Source: Globomyces pollinis-pini (Eukaryota > Chytridiomycota > Chytridiomycetes > Rhizophydiales > Globomycetaceae). Taken from it: a stretch of 61,730 nucleotides of DNA. Positions 29,514 to 43,200 of the stretch are shown here, in pieces. Position 1 is the first letter of the stretch, and each line of letters begins with the position of its first letter. The stretch is from positions 1 to 61,730 of the forward strand of contig MU621176.1 of NCBI GenBank assembly GCA_025399215.1. The letters are read 5' to 3'. The notes beneath the pieces were generated by a model. It was not told the origin of the DNA, did no database searches, and saw nothing but the letters and a program-made list of their open reading frames with translations. The position numbers and the translations under genes were made by a program.

Positions 29514-29952
29514 GTTGAAAAAGTCAAAAAGACACGGTGATTGGAAAGTAATTGAAATAGATTAAAGATTCAATTCTGTTATACATTACCAACTAAGTCT
29601 TAGCATTACTTTGAATATCAATCGTGTATTGCTCATTTTGCTCGTTCACCACAAGAAATTTACCGACCAATAGATCTAATGATATAATTAATTGTGATAT
29701 ACGTGTATCAATCAATATAGTTTGTTATTTGTATCAGGGTTGGTACAATTCTATAAAGGACAAACATCCCATTGAATTCTCAAAGACTATTTAAACTGAC
29801 CAAACGATTTGGGCAATATCCTTGATAACAATCCATGTATCACCACTTTATACAAAAAGGAGAGGAATGATTCTGTTATTTGTATACGTTTGTTATGGCG
29901 TTTTATTGTATACAATACACAAATTCACGCAACAAACATTATTCACTCCAAA
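29514..29952. other. divergent promoter region of HEN1 and the RhoGEF gene
   Basis: AT-rich. The plus-strand frame upstream of the RhoGEF ATG is open back to 29809 but contains no earlier methionine. No element is recognised. Confidence 0.45.
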
Positions 29953-32900
29953 ATGGAAACGGAGAGATTAGAAAGGAATAGAACGAAGAGTGCTATAAAT
30001 CCTACCTCAAGAATAGGAACAAAATCTGCAAATTCCTTGGCTGTCCGTTCTCCACTTTCAATAATGACAGCCAAAGACGAATTAGACGTATTAACACCTA
30101 AAGTAACTGCAATATCCATGGGAAATATCAGCGCATTCGAGGATCAGCATGCAGATCTAATACCTAGAAACCTATCTTTGGATAATGAGGATATAAAGAG
30201 TTCGGGAGACAGTCTTGCAAGACCAATATCACGACCTAGATTGTTATCAAAATCTTTAGATAATAGTACTGAGCTCATACCAAGAGCTTCGACATCAAAT
30301 ACAAACTATTCCGCTATTGTACGGTCAAAATCAACTTATAGTATATCACTTTCAATGGTTCTACAATTAGAAACCAAAGCAAAACAAATTGGATCAGTAA
30401 CTAGTTTACAAGACAACCTACAAACACAACCAAGTAATGTCGGAGAAAAGATGAGGCAATTTAGCAAATTAGAAGCAGTATTGAGTGCAGCAAGTATGAC
30501 TTTATTAAATGAAGATGGATTCTTGAAGGAAATTGAGATGAAAGGATTTTCTGGAATATGGAATCATCCTGTAACAAGGTCAGATTTATCATTTAATTCT
30601 CAATAGACTGTACTTTCTAATGTATTTACTTTGGCGTGGACAAGAAAACTTATATGTAATTAAAATTCGATTCATTCAGAAATAGTTACTTCGAATGGAG
30701 ATAATGGATTTTAGAAACCATTTTCATAAAATGACAACACCTTCGATTCGTCTTAGTGCAGCAAAACGAATTAAGAGATTGTATCTAACCCCAACATCCA
30801 ATTTTGCTGTGGAATGGCCAACTGATATCGTTGATCCAACTATACCCGAAGTTTTGGAAAAATTATCTATGGATAGTGATTCAAATGATATGTCTCAGTT
30901 CGATGACATTGGTGTTATTGTAATGCAAACATTAGAAAAGGCATATTTTGGAACGTTCAATACTCCGATGGTTGGTTCAGCAACGAACCTGTCAAAGAGT
31001 ATTGACTATCAAGCATACGATTTTCATAACAGTGTATTTCGACAGGCGATGAGAAACGATCTTCGTAAGCTAAAGAGATGCAGTGCTAACTGAAATAGAC
31101 GGAACTGCAAATTTGACAAGTGATCAATACAAAAGAACAATAGAGAGAATGACGGATATGTTCAGCGTTTTGAATGTTGAATTAAATAAGTTGGAATGTA
31201 TACTTGTGATGGTTGAGGATGTTTCATTAGATTTAGAAGCCTCTTTAGCTAGACATAGTCCAAGAAAGAGACACATTTCGCACAATCCTAGTAGTTCTAG
31301 GTTAGAAGAAGTATCAGCTTCTACTGTTGGTCGTGGAACAGTTCGTTCAGCCAATCAACATAGCGTATAATATCGTTCATTTTTTAAAGTGTAGATGGTA
31401 TGGGGAAATACTGAAGGAGCAAATCATACTTTTTTACCAGCATTAACGTCAGAAGCTGCTCATTGTGAATTTTGCTTCCTACCAGCAAAAGCTGGACCAG
31501 ATGAAAGACCCAGGGCTACACCTCAAAGGTCATTTACTGATGGTGATCATAAGCAGTTGTCAGATGATAATGGGTTATATAGATGTGAAAGTAAAGAAAT
31601 GGGATTCTAACATTTAGCTTGTGGGTTTTATAGCCATAAAACGTGTAGAAACTCAGTTAGAATATCTTGCATTAAAACTTCAATTGAAGGAGAAATGCAT
31701 ATTGGAGTAGAAGTAAATTGTGAGTTTGTAACATTTGTAGCACGGTTCAGAAAAAACCAGATTAGTTGAAGAAAAATTAGCAGCATTACAAAAAGAAGTT
31801 GATATTGAAATGAAGATTCATGAAGGATTAGAGAAAATAACAAAAGCGAAGTATGAGAAAAGGGTTGGATGGCAAAACAAGAAAACAGCTGCCGAAAAGG
31901 ATATCGCATTTCAATTGGAGAAAAATAATAAGCGATTGGAGGTTTTGAAACATGAGATGCAAAAAAGAATGGTTCAATTACAAAGTATGCAGGTAGTTGC
32001 AACTGTTCCTTTGAAAGATACACCAGAAGTACAAACCAATGTCGGAATGTCAAACAGAGTTACAGGATCAGGCTCTGTACAGGTGGGATAGTTGATATTA
32101 ATGTTTTAGAATTTAAATGATCCTGACTTAATGGACACTGGATTAATAAGGGTCCTAGTTGTCGATACTGTCACTAAGACTGAATCAAAAAAGGCAATAT
32201 ACATTTCACAGAACAAATCTACTATTGAAGTTATCGAAATAATCTTGAACAAATCAAATCTACCTGGTCTGCCCATTGAGTTTCAACTATCTTATATTAG
32301 CCCCGAAAATGGTCAGTTGAAAAGTGTTTGATTAGTAGGATCTTTAATAATTTTGAAGGATGAAGATCGTCCAATGCAAATTGAGAATTTCGATTATGCA
32401 GAAACCATGTTTAGATTAAAGGTATTCATTATTGTATTGATTTTCAAGCGGCTGATGGAAACTAAACCAATTTCTCGAGATGATCCTTTGCTAAAGAAAC
32501 AAATGGAAATATTGACAGAAATAATTGATTCCGAGCAAAAATATTTGGAAGATTTAAAGTACATTCAAACGGTAATTTTATTGAAATCTAAATTTTGGAA
32601 GATATTTTATGAACCAATGGAAAGCGCTGGTGTATTAGAAGGGGATGAAGTCAATGAAATCTTTCATAATCTCACTGATATCATAAAGATTCATGAAAGA
32701 ATATCTTTGACGTTGATACAAACGGGAAAAAACAAAGTATCGAAATTAATAGCATGTTTTCTGGAAATAGTATTTTTATCTTAATTTTCATTACTATTTA
32801 GCTGCCTGATTTCACTTGCTACAAGAAATATTGCGGTAATCAACACCAGCAAAGAAACGCATTGAAGAAAAAGCAGAAACAAACCAATTTTTTAAAACTA

Positions 32901-34062
32901 TTACAAGTAATTTTGCTTTGATTAACTTATTTAGAAATGTGAAACTAATCCTAAACTGCATAAACTTACATTTGCAGATATGCTGATGAAACCAATGCAA
33001 AAAATCACCCGATACCCTTTACTTTTTAAACGACTTCTTCCAAATCTTGTTACTGATTCTCTCGATTACATCGACCTATCTACTTTGTTGACAAAGATTG
33101 AACAAATAATTGGAGATATTAATGAGCACGTGAGAATAATGGAATCGAGATTCAAGATTAGATTAATAGAAGAAACGACAGACTTTGGCCTAGTTACTGA
33201 TGTAAGTACATTCTTTTAACCTTTCTATAGCGATTTAGTATATGTACTGAAGAACGAGAGTTGATGATGGAAAATTCATTCCAGTATATTAGCAAGACAG
33301 GATTGAATGTTGAAGTTGTGGTTTTATTATTCAATGACATGATATTAATACTGAAACGATCAAAGAAAGTAGAAGGTGGATATAGTTTGTTTAAATTACC
33401 TATTCCATTAGAATCAGCTGTGTTTGTAGATAAGATGGATACTGAAGGTTTACATTCTTTTGACTCACTCAATAGATACCAAGAAAGTTTTTCAAATAGT
33501 GCATATACAACAAGAAGTACATAATCTACAGTGCTATTCTGTATTTGATAAAAAATCCTGGCTTCAGGAAGCAGAAGCTGCTAGATCCTTATTTAGCTCA
33601 CTATATTATGACATGGAGCTAGCATACATTCGAGTTCAAGCACCTAAATATAAGTCGCTAGCGTCGCCTAAGAATGTAGATAGTGTATATACAAGTGAAT
33701 CTGATACATCAAGCAATCAGTCGACTCTGTTGCACTACTTTAAAAACAGGAAAAACGGGGAAACTGCAGAAAGTCCGGAAGAGATTGCATTCAATAATCG
33801 AATGTCGAGAAAGACTCCAACCTCACCGATGCCTTCAGAACACCGAATAGAATTAAATTTTACTGATGAAGATTTACTCAAGGCACGTAATAGACTGAAT
33901 GCCCAACCGCGACCAAGCTTGCTACAATTATCATCATCATTTATAGCTGGTAGTAGGTCGAATATACAGGCAGCCAAACTAGAGAAGAAGAACAGTAACA
34001 ATAATTTAATGGAAAAGTTCAAGAAGACGTTTAAAGGTCGTACTAGTTTAGATGAAGCATAA
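29953..34062 (+). CDS. RhoGEF with C1, RA-like, DH and PH domains
   Basis: Fifteen exons with fourteen introns of 27-34 nt encode about 1232 aa. Exons: 29953-30578, 30607-30655, 30686-31064, 31099-31364, 31395-31590, 31618-31712, 31741-32082, 32110-32325, 32359-32421, 32449-32571, 32602-32769, 32802-32906, 32935-33201, 33231-33447, 33476-34062. Domains: disordered Ser-rich N-terminus; a helical region (about 200-440); a C1 zinc finger (about 445-535; HTFLPALTSEAAHCEFC, then CETCGFYSHKTC); coiled coil (540-650); ubiquitin/RA-like domain (about 652-722); DH (about 748-935, with MLMKPMQKITRYPLLFKRL as the last conserved helix); PH (about 955-1085). It should load GTP on Rho/Rac/Cdc42 and may respond to diacylglycerol and Ras-type GTPases. 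The C-terminal tail is Ser-rich and basic. Confidence 0.85.
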
Positions 34063-34211
34063 TATATTCATAATGCACTACTATAATTAGTTGTATGTCT
34101 TATTATACAACTTGCCATTGGATATCACCATATAATTCAATACATACCTCTCATTCCATGTCTCTCATTCGTGTAGTGTCTAATTCCTCAGATAAATTTT
34201 CATTTTTTAAG

Positions 34212-37200
34212 ATGTCTACAACGGACGATCCAGAAGTTGAATTAGCAAATTCTTTACAACTATGGGATTATATTCAATCATTAGTATCTATTGCATTCGA
34301 TTCGAATCATACCCCTTCTACTAAGGAGTTTCTGCTATTGCAAACTTACATATCTGATCTCAACATTCGTGCTCTCTATCTCCTGAAATTAGATAGTATT
34401 CTTACATGTTTCTGATTATAGATGGTTATTTGATTTCTCTTGATCCTATCCTTAAAGCTGGCCCAGCTCTAGCATTCATCAAGCGTTTTGCAACTCTCGT
34501 GAAATCGATGCCTTTTCATGATCAATTACTAATGGTTTCTATTAATTCAATTATTTATCTTGTTTAGATCAATTTACCACAGTCACTAGTCGACTCAAAT
34601 GGATATTCAATGTTGTTCAACTATCTCAAGTACGCTATTTCACCATTTTTTGATAGCACTCAATTGAATGACGATAAAGATGCAAAAAATGGTAATAATG
34701 GATGAAATAATTCTTTAACAGGTCTTAATCTGGCAAAAAAGAAACTTGCAGAATTGGAACTCTCATTGGTGCATCTACAGCAAAACGTTGCCATTCCGGA
34801 CATCCACTTGCGCTTCCATCCACAAATTGAACAATTAATTGCTGCTTCGGTAAAACTAGGTGAAAAGCCTTCATCAATTGATTTCTCAAATCTCTTGGAT
34901 GATTCAAAATTCCTAAATGAAATCCAAAAAGGTATTAATTATCTTGATTAACATTAGATGTTAATATTTGGATAAAAGAAATCCAAAAAGTTACTCATTT
35001 AACAAGAGATCCTGCATCTGGATCCACCAGGCAGGAAATTGAATTTTGGATTTACATGGAAAAATCTCTTGCTTTAATTGAAAACCAATTGAAATCACCA
35101 GAGATTATTTTGACACTTGATATACTCCGAGCAGCCAAGCGTTTTCAAGCTACTGTCAGTTTTATGGCTGATACAGGAATAAAAGAAGCAACGGAGAAAG
35201 TTGTCAAGTATAATCAATTGATGAAGGATTTTCCAATTAATGAATTATTATCGGCTACAGATTTTGAGAAAACGAAAGAATCATTAGATCAAATCTTTGT
35301 TCACTTCAACAAAAAAGTAACGTCTAGCAACTGATCTTTTAGCTTCGTTTGTCTCCTTATCCAATCAGCAGAGCACTTCTGTTGGCAGAGGCTATATCTA
35401 GGGATTTGAATGCTCAAATATTGAAAATATTTCATGGAAAGAAGATGTTGCACATCCCATACACAGAGTTTGTTCAGATAACCCAATCTTGCCAACAAGT
35501 ATTTGAAACATGGGAAGAACAGGTCAAAGAGTTTATGTCAGTTGCAAGAGAAGTGGCCAGAAAGAGAGCAGAGAAATTTTTACCTATTAAAGTTACTTCT
35601 TTTCATATTGCATTGCAAGAACGAATCGAATTCATTTATTCGTTTCGAAAGCAGCATGAGCAACTTGTAAAAACCATTGATAAAGTCATTGGTACTGAAA
35701 GAGAAGGTGGTCAGGTACTAGGAATATCAGATTTCGGAGCTTCCAAAGAAGTGGATTCAGCATTAGATTTTATCAAATCTATTGATATTTTGGATCTTTC
35801 CAATGGTAACACTGATCATCATTTAATTTGTTAGATGGGGTGGAGGCTTTGGCAGCTGCAGAAACTACGTATAATGATAAAGTATTTCAAGTAGAACAGC
35901 AAATTATCGTTAGATTGCGTGATCGGTTAGGAACCGCTAAAAATGCTTCGGATATGTTTCGAGTATTTTCAAAATTTAATGCATTGTTTGTTCGGCCAAC
36001 AATTCGAGGAGCGATACATGAATATCAGTCTCAATTAATCGAGAGAGTTAAAGATGATATTCGCAAGTTACATGAAAAGTTTATGTTGAAATATTCAAAC
36101 TCGGAAGCTTTACAATTTACTCAGGTTAGAGATGTACCACCTGTATCAGGATCAATTATTTGGGCTAAAGGGATTGAACAACAGCTCAACAAATATGTAA
36201 TGTTCAATTGTTAAATCTAGATGAAAAAAGTTGAATATGTACTTGGAAAAGGCTGGGAGCAATATGCTGAAGGTCAAAAACTTCAACAAGAAGAATTATC
36301 TTTCAAAAGGCAATTGGATACACTCCCAATATTTCAGGCATGGGTGCAGGAAGAAACTAATAGGGAGTTCGTTGGAGGTAGAATTTTTTCGTTAACTCGA
36401 AATCGATTGCGAGGAAACCAACTTGAATTAGGAATCAATTTCGATTCCAAGAGCATATCAGTGTTTAAAGAGGTGCGAAATCTGCTTTGGCTGGGATTTG
36501 CAGTTCCAATTCAGTTACAAAATATAGCAAAAGATTCAAAAAGAGTTTACCCTTTTGCAGTTTCTCTAAATGAAACGCTTCGAATCTATCACAAAACGCT
36601 AAATATTATTTCAGAAAACAAAAGCACCCAGATTTTGACAGCAGGGTACCATCAGGCAATCCAAAGTTTGATTGCACGTGGAATACAGTTGCGTTGGGAT
36701 TATTTTATAAACACAGTATTTACCAGATATCAACTTAACCATTAGTACGAAACGAGAAGTATGGCGGGATCCGAAAATAGACATGTTGTATTTGTTCGCG
36801 AATTGGCATCTGCAGTATCTAAATTTCAAGAAAAATTGGCAACGGCCGTGCAATACACCGAGCAAGTTGAATTGCTTATCGAAGAAATAGCCGTGATACC
36901 CTATCAACGAACATCGTTTGAGACTTGTCTTGGAAAGATTCAAAAAAATGTAAATCTGATTTTTTGTAATCCTTTAGATCGACCAACTTAACTTTGAATC
37001 TTTCTCCAACCTTGATCATTGGGCATTTGATGTAGATAAGAGGATCAGAGCCAAATTGCTCGAACGACTCCAGAAAGCATTGAAGGTTGGGGAATATTAT
37101 TGACCGTTAGGAATGGAATTCAGGCAAATTGTTTGAAAAGGCCCACAAATTACATGAAAGAGAATCATGCTCTTATCCAATAACACACTTTCTAAGTATT

Positions 37201-40200
37201 AAAAATCAGACTTTGTTTATTGAACCTCCACTGCAATCTGCTAGAATGCTTTGGATACGTTATTTGCAAGACTGGCTAGGTAAGTTTAAAAGTCTCATGT
37301 TTAGGTGTGATCACTAATTTGCCACGCATCCAAGTCTTTCTTTATGAGAGGCAGCAATCAGTTTTAAATGATGATGGTTTATATACTATATTAGTAATTG
37401 TTTTGCGGAATTTGACCAATTTAGGCGACTCAGTTAGACTCTAAAGATGTTCAAGAAGCATATGCGATCGTTGATCAAATGTTCAATAAAGTGTCGGTTT
37501 ATGTTGAACAATGGCTAAAATATCAAGCGTTATGGGATCTAGAGCTTGAAAAGGTTTATGAATCATTAGGATCCGATTTAGATTTATGGTCCAAAACATT
37601 GATCGAAGTCAAGAAGGCCAGATCTACATTTGATACAACTCGAACTATGGAAAACTTTGGACCCATAGTGATTGAATATGGCAACGTTCAAACCAAGGTT
37701 AATGCTCAATATGATATTTGGCAGAGAGACTTAATCTCCAGGTTTGGAACTATGCTTGGTAATGACATGCGCACTTTTTACAACACACTTAATACTGTTC
37801 GCAAGACGTTAGAATCTACAAATGTGACAAGCAAAACAAAAGAAACAGTTAATTTTATCTTGCTTCTACAAGATTTAAAGATTAAAAGCATAGAATATGA
37901 ATCAAATGTTACATTGTTTCAAAATTGTCAAAGAGTTCTAGAACGACAAAGGTATCATTTTGGACCAGAATGGCTTTACATCGATCAAATTAAAGGTGAA
38001 TGGAGCTCATTTAAAGAGATCCTATCCAAGAAGAACAAGGTGGTGGATGAGCAACTAGGTATGTTGGTTTTTATTAACAACTATGTAGCTGCGTTGAAAC
38101 TAAAAATTATCGATGAGGATAAGGTAGTAAATGGTGAAGCTGAAAATCTTGTTGCGGAATGGGCACAACAGAAACCTATTCAAGGTGATATTTCGCCAGA
38201 AAATGCGCTGATTATCCTTCAAGACTTTGAATCAAAATTTACCAATATTGATGATAGTTTGAAATTACTGGAAAAGGCTAAATTAGCGCTAAGTATAAAT
38301 ACTGTTTCAGTGAATGGGATATCCGCAGCTATGGAAGAGTTGAAGGATCTGCAAGAAGTTTGGAATGCTTTAAGTGAAATCTGGATCAAATTAGAGCACA
38401 TTAAGAAAATAGTTTGGTTGTCCGATGAATGCAGTACTGTGCGCAAGAGACTGGAGGGTATAATTATGCAACTTAAAGAAATGCCTAATCGACTTCGTCA
38501 GTATTTGTCATTTCAATCACTTCAAAAGTCTGTCACTCAATATGTTAGTATTCACATTCGCGCTCTTCCGCTTCAATCAGGTACTTTGAGGGACAGGCAT
38601 TGGAGCAGATTGTTAAACACCTTGGGCATTTCAACTGCTCTGTCATCTTTGCAAGTTGGTCAAATTTGGGACGGTTTACAAGTCCAATCAGTGCAAAATC
38701 AGATTGATGAGATCGTATCTCTAGCCAACGGAGAATTAGCTTTAGAAACATATTTGAAACAGGCAAAGTTGCACTGGGAAAATTATAGCCTGGAATTTGT
38801 TAATTATCAGAACAAATGCCGTTTAGTTCGTGGCTGGGACGAGTTATTTACAAAATGCTTGGAACATTTGGGTGCTTTAAATGCTATGAAGAATTCTATA
38901 CATTTCAAAGCATTTAAGAATGAAGCTAATGGCTTGGAGGAGTTACTTTCGAATCTTTACTTGTTGTTGGACAATTGGGTGAAGGTTCAAAGGCAATGGG
39001 TGTATTTGCAAGCAATTTTCTCTGGAAATCAAGAAATCAAACAGATTTTACCGTTAGAAACAAGTAGATTTACGTCAATTGACACAGAGTTCATGACTAT
39101 GCTGCGAAAAATCTACAAGTCACCATTGGTTTATGACGTTATCAATATTCCAAACATCCTACAGTCGATGCAACGGCTCGGTGAATTACTTGCAGAAATT
39201 CAAAAGTCATTAGGGGAATACCTTGAGCGGGAGCGAGCTCGGTTTGCGCGTTTCTACTTTATAGCAGATGAAGATTTACTGGAGATTTTAGGAAATACAA
39301 AAGATTTGACTAGGATACAACCACATTTCAAAAAGATGTTTCCAGCCATCAATAGAGTTTTGGTAGATGAAGAATCTAATATTATTGGTATCGCATCAAA
39401 GGAAGGGGAGCAGATTGCATTTAGCTCACCTGTATCTAGAAGTCCAGATGTTAAAATTCACGAATGGCTGTCTGAATTAGAAGTGAAGACAAAAGAAGCT
39501 CTCTTTAGTAACTTAATTGAAGCTTGTAATTCTGTTCAATCGGACTACCTAAACAAACAAATTGAAATATATGGACTAATAGAGTGGATGGGTAGCTACC
39601 CATCACAAGTCATTCTGTTGGCCGCTCAGTGTAAATGGACCACCGCTGTAGAGGATGCTTTAAAACTTCCAAATGGTCTACCAACTTTGTTAGTGAAGAT
39701 TCTAGATTTCTTGAAACTCTTAGCGCAAATGATTCTCAAGGATCTGGATGTTATACCAAGAAAAAAGTGTGAGTCTCTCATTGCTGAATTGGTTCATCAA
39801 AGAGATGTTGTAAGAACCATGATTGATGAGAATGTGTCCACTAATGATGATTTCCGATGGTTATGCAACATGAGGTTTTATTTGGAAGAAGATATCCTAC
39901 GAGTTGATATTGCGAATGCTACTTTTATATATGGTTTTGAATATCTGGGAATTTATGATCGCCTTATTCAAACCCCGTTAACTGACCGTTGTTACTTGAC
40001 TCTATCTTTAGCCTTAAACAATCGATTAGGCGGTAGTCCATACGGCCCTGCTGGTACAGGAAAGGTAATCAATGATTTTCTTATCGTATAGACTGAGAGT
40101 GTGAAGGCAATGGCAGCACAACTTGGACGGCATTGTCTAGTGTTCTGCTGTGATGAAAAGTTTGATTTTCAATCAATGGGACGGATATTTATTGGTTTAT

Positions 40201-43200
40201 GTAAAGTTGGGGCTTGGGGCTGTTTTGGTAAGTGCTGTATTTTTTCATGGTTTAGATGAGTTTAATAGGCTTGAAGAAAATATTTTATCGGCTGTTTCAC
40301 AGCAAATCCAGTCAATTCAATTGGGACTTCAGCATCGAAAAGATATCGAAATAATTGATTCATTTACTAGCGTACATCCAAATACAGGTTTTTACGTTGT
40401 AACTAAGACCCAATAGGAATTTTTATTACCATGAATCCGGGGTATTCGGGGCGATCAGAACTACCTGAAAACTTGACTTCTCTATTTAGAGGAGTTGCCA
40501 TGAGCGTTCCAAATAGTTTATTGATTGCTCAGGTTATGTTGTTTTCACAAGGATTTCGATCTGCCGAGTCTTTAGCCTTGAAAGTTATTCCATTTTTTGA
40601 TATATGTAAAGAACAGCTATCGGTACAGCAGCACTACGATTTCGGATTAAGGGCTATTAAAAGTGTTTTGGTGTCTGCGGGTCGTCTGCAGCGAGAAAAT
40701 ATTTTATTGGTAACAGAAGCAGCATATGATGTTGTTGAACTTCATGAAAGTCAGGAAGAGGCTGTTTTGGTCCAAAGCATTAAAGAATCTGTTTTTCCAA
40801 AACTAACACAAGATGACTGTAACATTGCAACTGGGTACCATATTCAAACTTATTAAACCTATAGACTCTTACACGATATATTCCCAAATTTCATTAAGAA
40901 TCCCCATTCCATCGCGAATCTCGTTAGCCAGATTGAGGTTACTTGCGAGAATTTTATGTTCATTCCAGAAAAAAATTGGTTGGATAAAGTTCTGCAGCTC
41001 TACTCAATTCAGCAGTTGAACCATGGAATAATAATTGTAGGTCCTTCTGGATCAGGAAAAACCGCCGGATGGAAAGCGCTGCTGGATGCTTTAGACAGAT
41101 TAGAGGGACGAGAGTCCGAGGTTTATCTAATTGATCCAAAGGCAATAACTAAAGATAATTTGTATGGTTGGCTAGATCCAACCACTCGAGAGTGGACTGA
41201 CGGCATATTTACAAGAATTTTACGAACAATTGTTGAAGACACAAGGGGTGAAAGTGCTAAGCGCCATTGGATCACATTTGATGGAGATATCGATCCGGAA
41301 TGGGTTGAAAATCTTAACTCCGTGTTAGATGATAACAAAATGCTAACGTTGCCTAATGGGGAACGTCTTTCCTTTCCAGAAAATGTTCGAATCATTTTTG
41401 AAGTTGAAAATGTTGATCAAGCAACACCTGCTACCATCAGTCGATGTGGAATGATCTTATTTCCTGATGGTCTCGTTTCTATTCAAATGCTATGTGCAAA
41501 ATACTTAAAAACTTTAAAAAAAATCCCTGTTGACGAAATGCCCGATGTCAAGAATGTTGATCTTCTCGAAACTAAATACTCTGATGTATCTCCTTGTCAA
41601 GTTCAAATAGTTGAATTACTGTCTAAATATTTCACCCCTAACGGTTTTATAGAAAACTGTGTGAACTTCTCTATAAAATTAGATCACATAATGGACTTCA
41701 GAATTCCTCAAGTATTGGATAACTTATTTTCACTAGTCACTTCTACTATCAAAAAGGTGCTAGAATATTATGTTACCCATCCTGATATTTTACTACCATT
41801 AGAAAATCTTGAAAGCTTTGTTTTAAAATCTTTTTTTATTCATACTGCTTGGAGTTTAGGAGGCGGCCTTAAGCTCGAACAGCGCAAACTGCTAAGTCAG
41901 TGCATGGCAAAACAACTTGGAGCCGATTTCTTAGATGATACAGTTTTTGATTTAGACACAGAGTTATTGACCACCACTTGGATTCCTTGGAAATCCGTAG
42001 TCCCGAGCATTGATATAGAACCGCATAACATTGCGCGACATGATATTGTAATTCCAACTTTGGACACTCTTCGACACGAAAAAATTATTTATTCTTGGTT
42101 AGCCGAACACAGATCAGTCATTCTTTGTGGACCACCAGGTTCTGGAAAGGTTTCTTATCGATTTTAACATTAGACAATGACTCTCTTCGCTTCATTGAGG
42201 AAACTACCTGAAACAGATGTAGTACCTATTAATTTTTCCAGCGAAACTACAAGTGACGTGCTCATCCGCACTTTAGAGTTGCATGGTCAGTACAAAAGAA
42301 GTTCCAAAGGAGAAATATTTAGTCCTAAAAGTCCTGGCCGATGGCTTGTCTTATTTTGTGATGAAATCAATCTTCCTAAAACGGATAAGTATGGTACTCA
42401 GAGGGTTATTTCTTTTATTCGGCAATTGATTGAACAGCAAGGATTTTGGAGACGTGACCGAGTTTGGGTCAAGGTCGAGCGACTGCAAATCATTGGGGCT
42501 TGCAATCCACCTACTGACCAGGGTCGAGTATTACTAACTAATAGATTCCTTCGGCATTGTCCAGTGATACTAGTAGATTATCCAGTCAGTGAATCACTGA
42601 CTACCATATATAGTACGTTCTGTAGAGCTGCTCTAAAACCTCATCCATCGCTAAGGGGATACTATGAAGCGCTAACTTCAGCAATGATCAATCTCTATTT
42701 AGAATGCAAAAGCAATTTCACTCTTGATAATCAATTGCACTATATTTTTTCGCCGCGTGAATTAACCCGATGGATCAGAGGCATATATGAAATAACTAAG
42801 CCTATGGACTTTTTAACACTTGGGGATTTAATCCGTATTTGGGCCCATGAGGGCTTGCGGTTATTTCAAGATAGGTTGGTTCATGCTAGTGAAAGAGACT
42901 GGATGTTAAACAAGCTGAATGAAGTGGCAATGAATCAGTTTCCTGGATTGGACTTCGAACAAGTTCTTAAAGGGCCAATTTTATTCTCTAACTTCTTATC
43001 CAATGGATATGAATCTACAGATGAAGAATCATTGACTGAATTTATATCTGCGCGACTTCAAGTATTCTATGAAGAGGAAAGTGATATTCCAATTGTGCTA
43101 TTCAATTCCGCTGTCAACCATATTTTAAGAATAGATCGTGTATTCCGGCAGTCTCAAGGGCATTTACTTTTAATTGGTATATCTGGATCTGGAAAGTCGA

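Noticed and set aside
31065..31098. 16-nt or 19-nt intron alternatives in the RhoGEF gene
   Set aside because: A 34-nt intron with GTAAG donor, CTAAC branch motif and TAG acceptor covers both and keeps the frame, so no exceptional intron is needed here.
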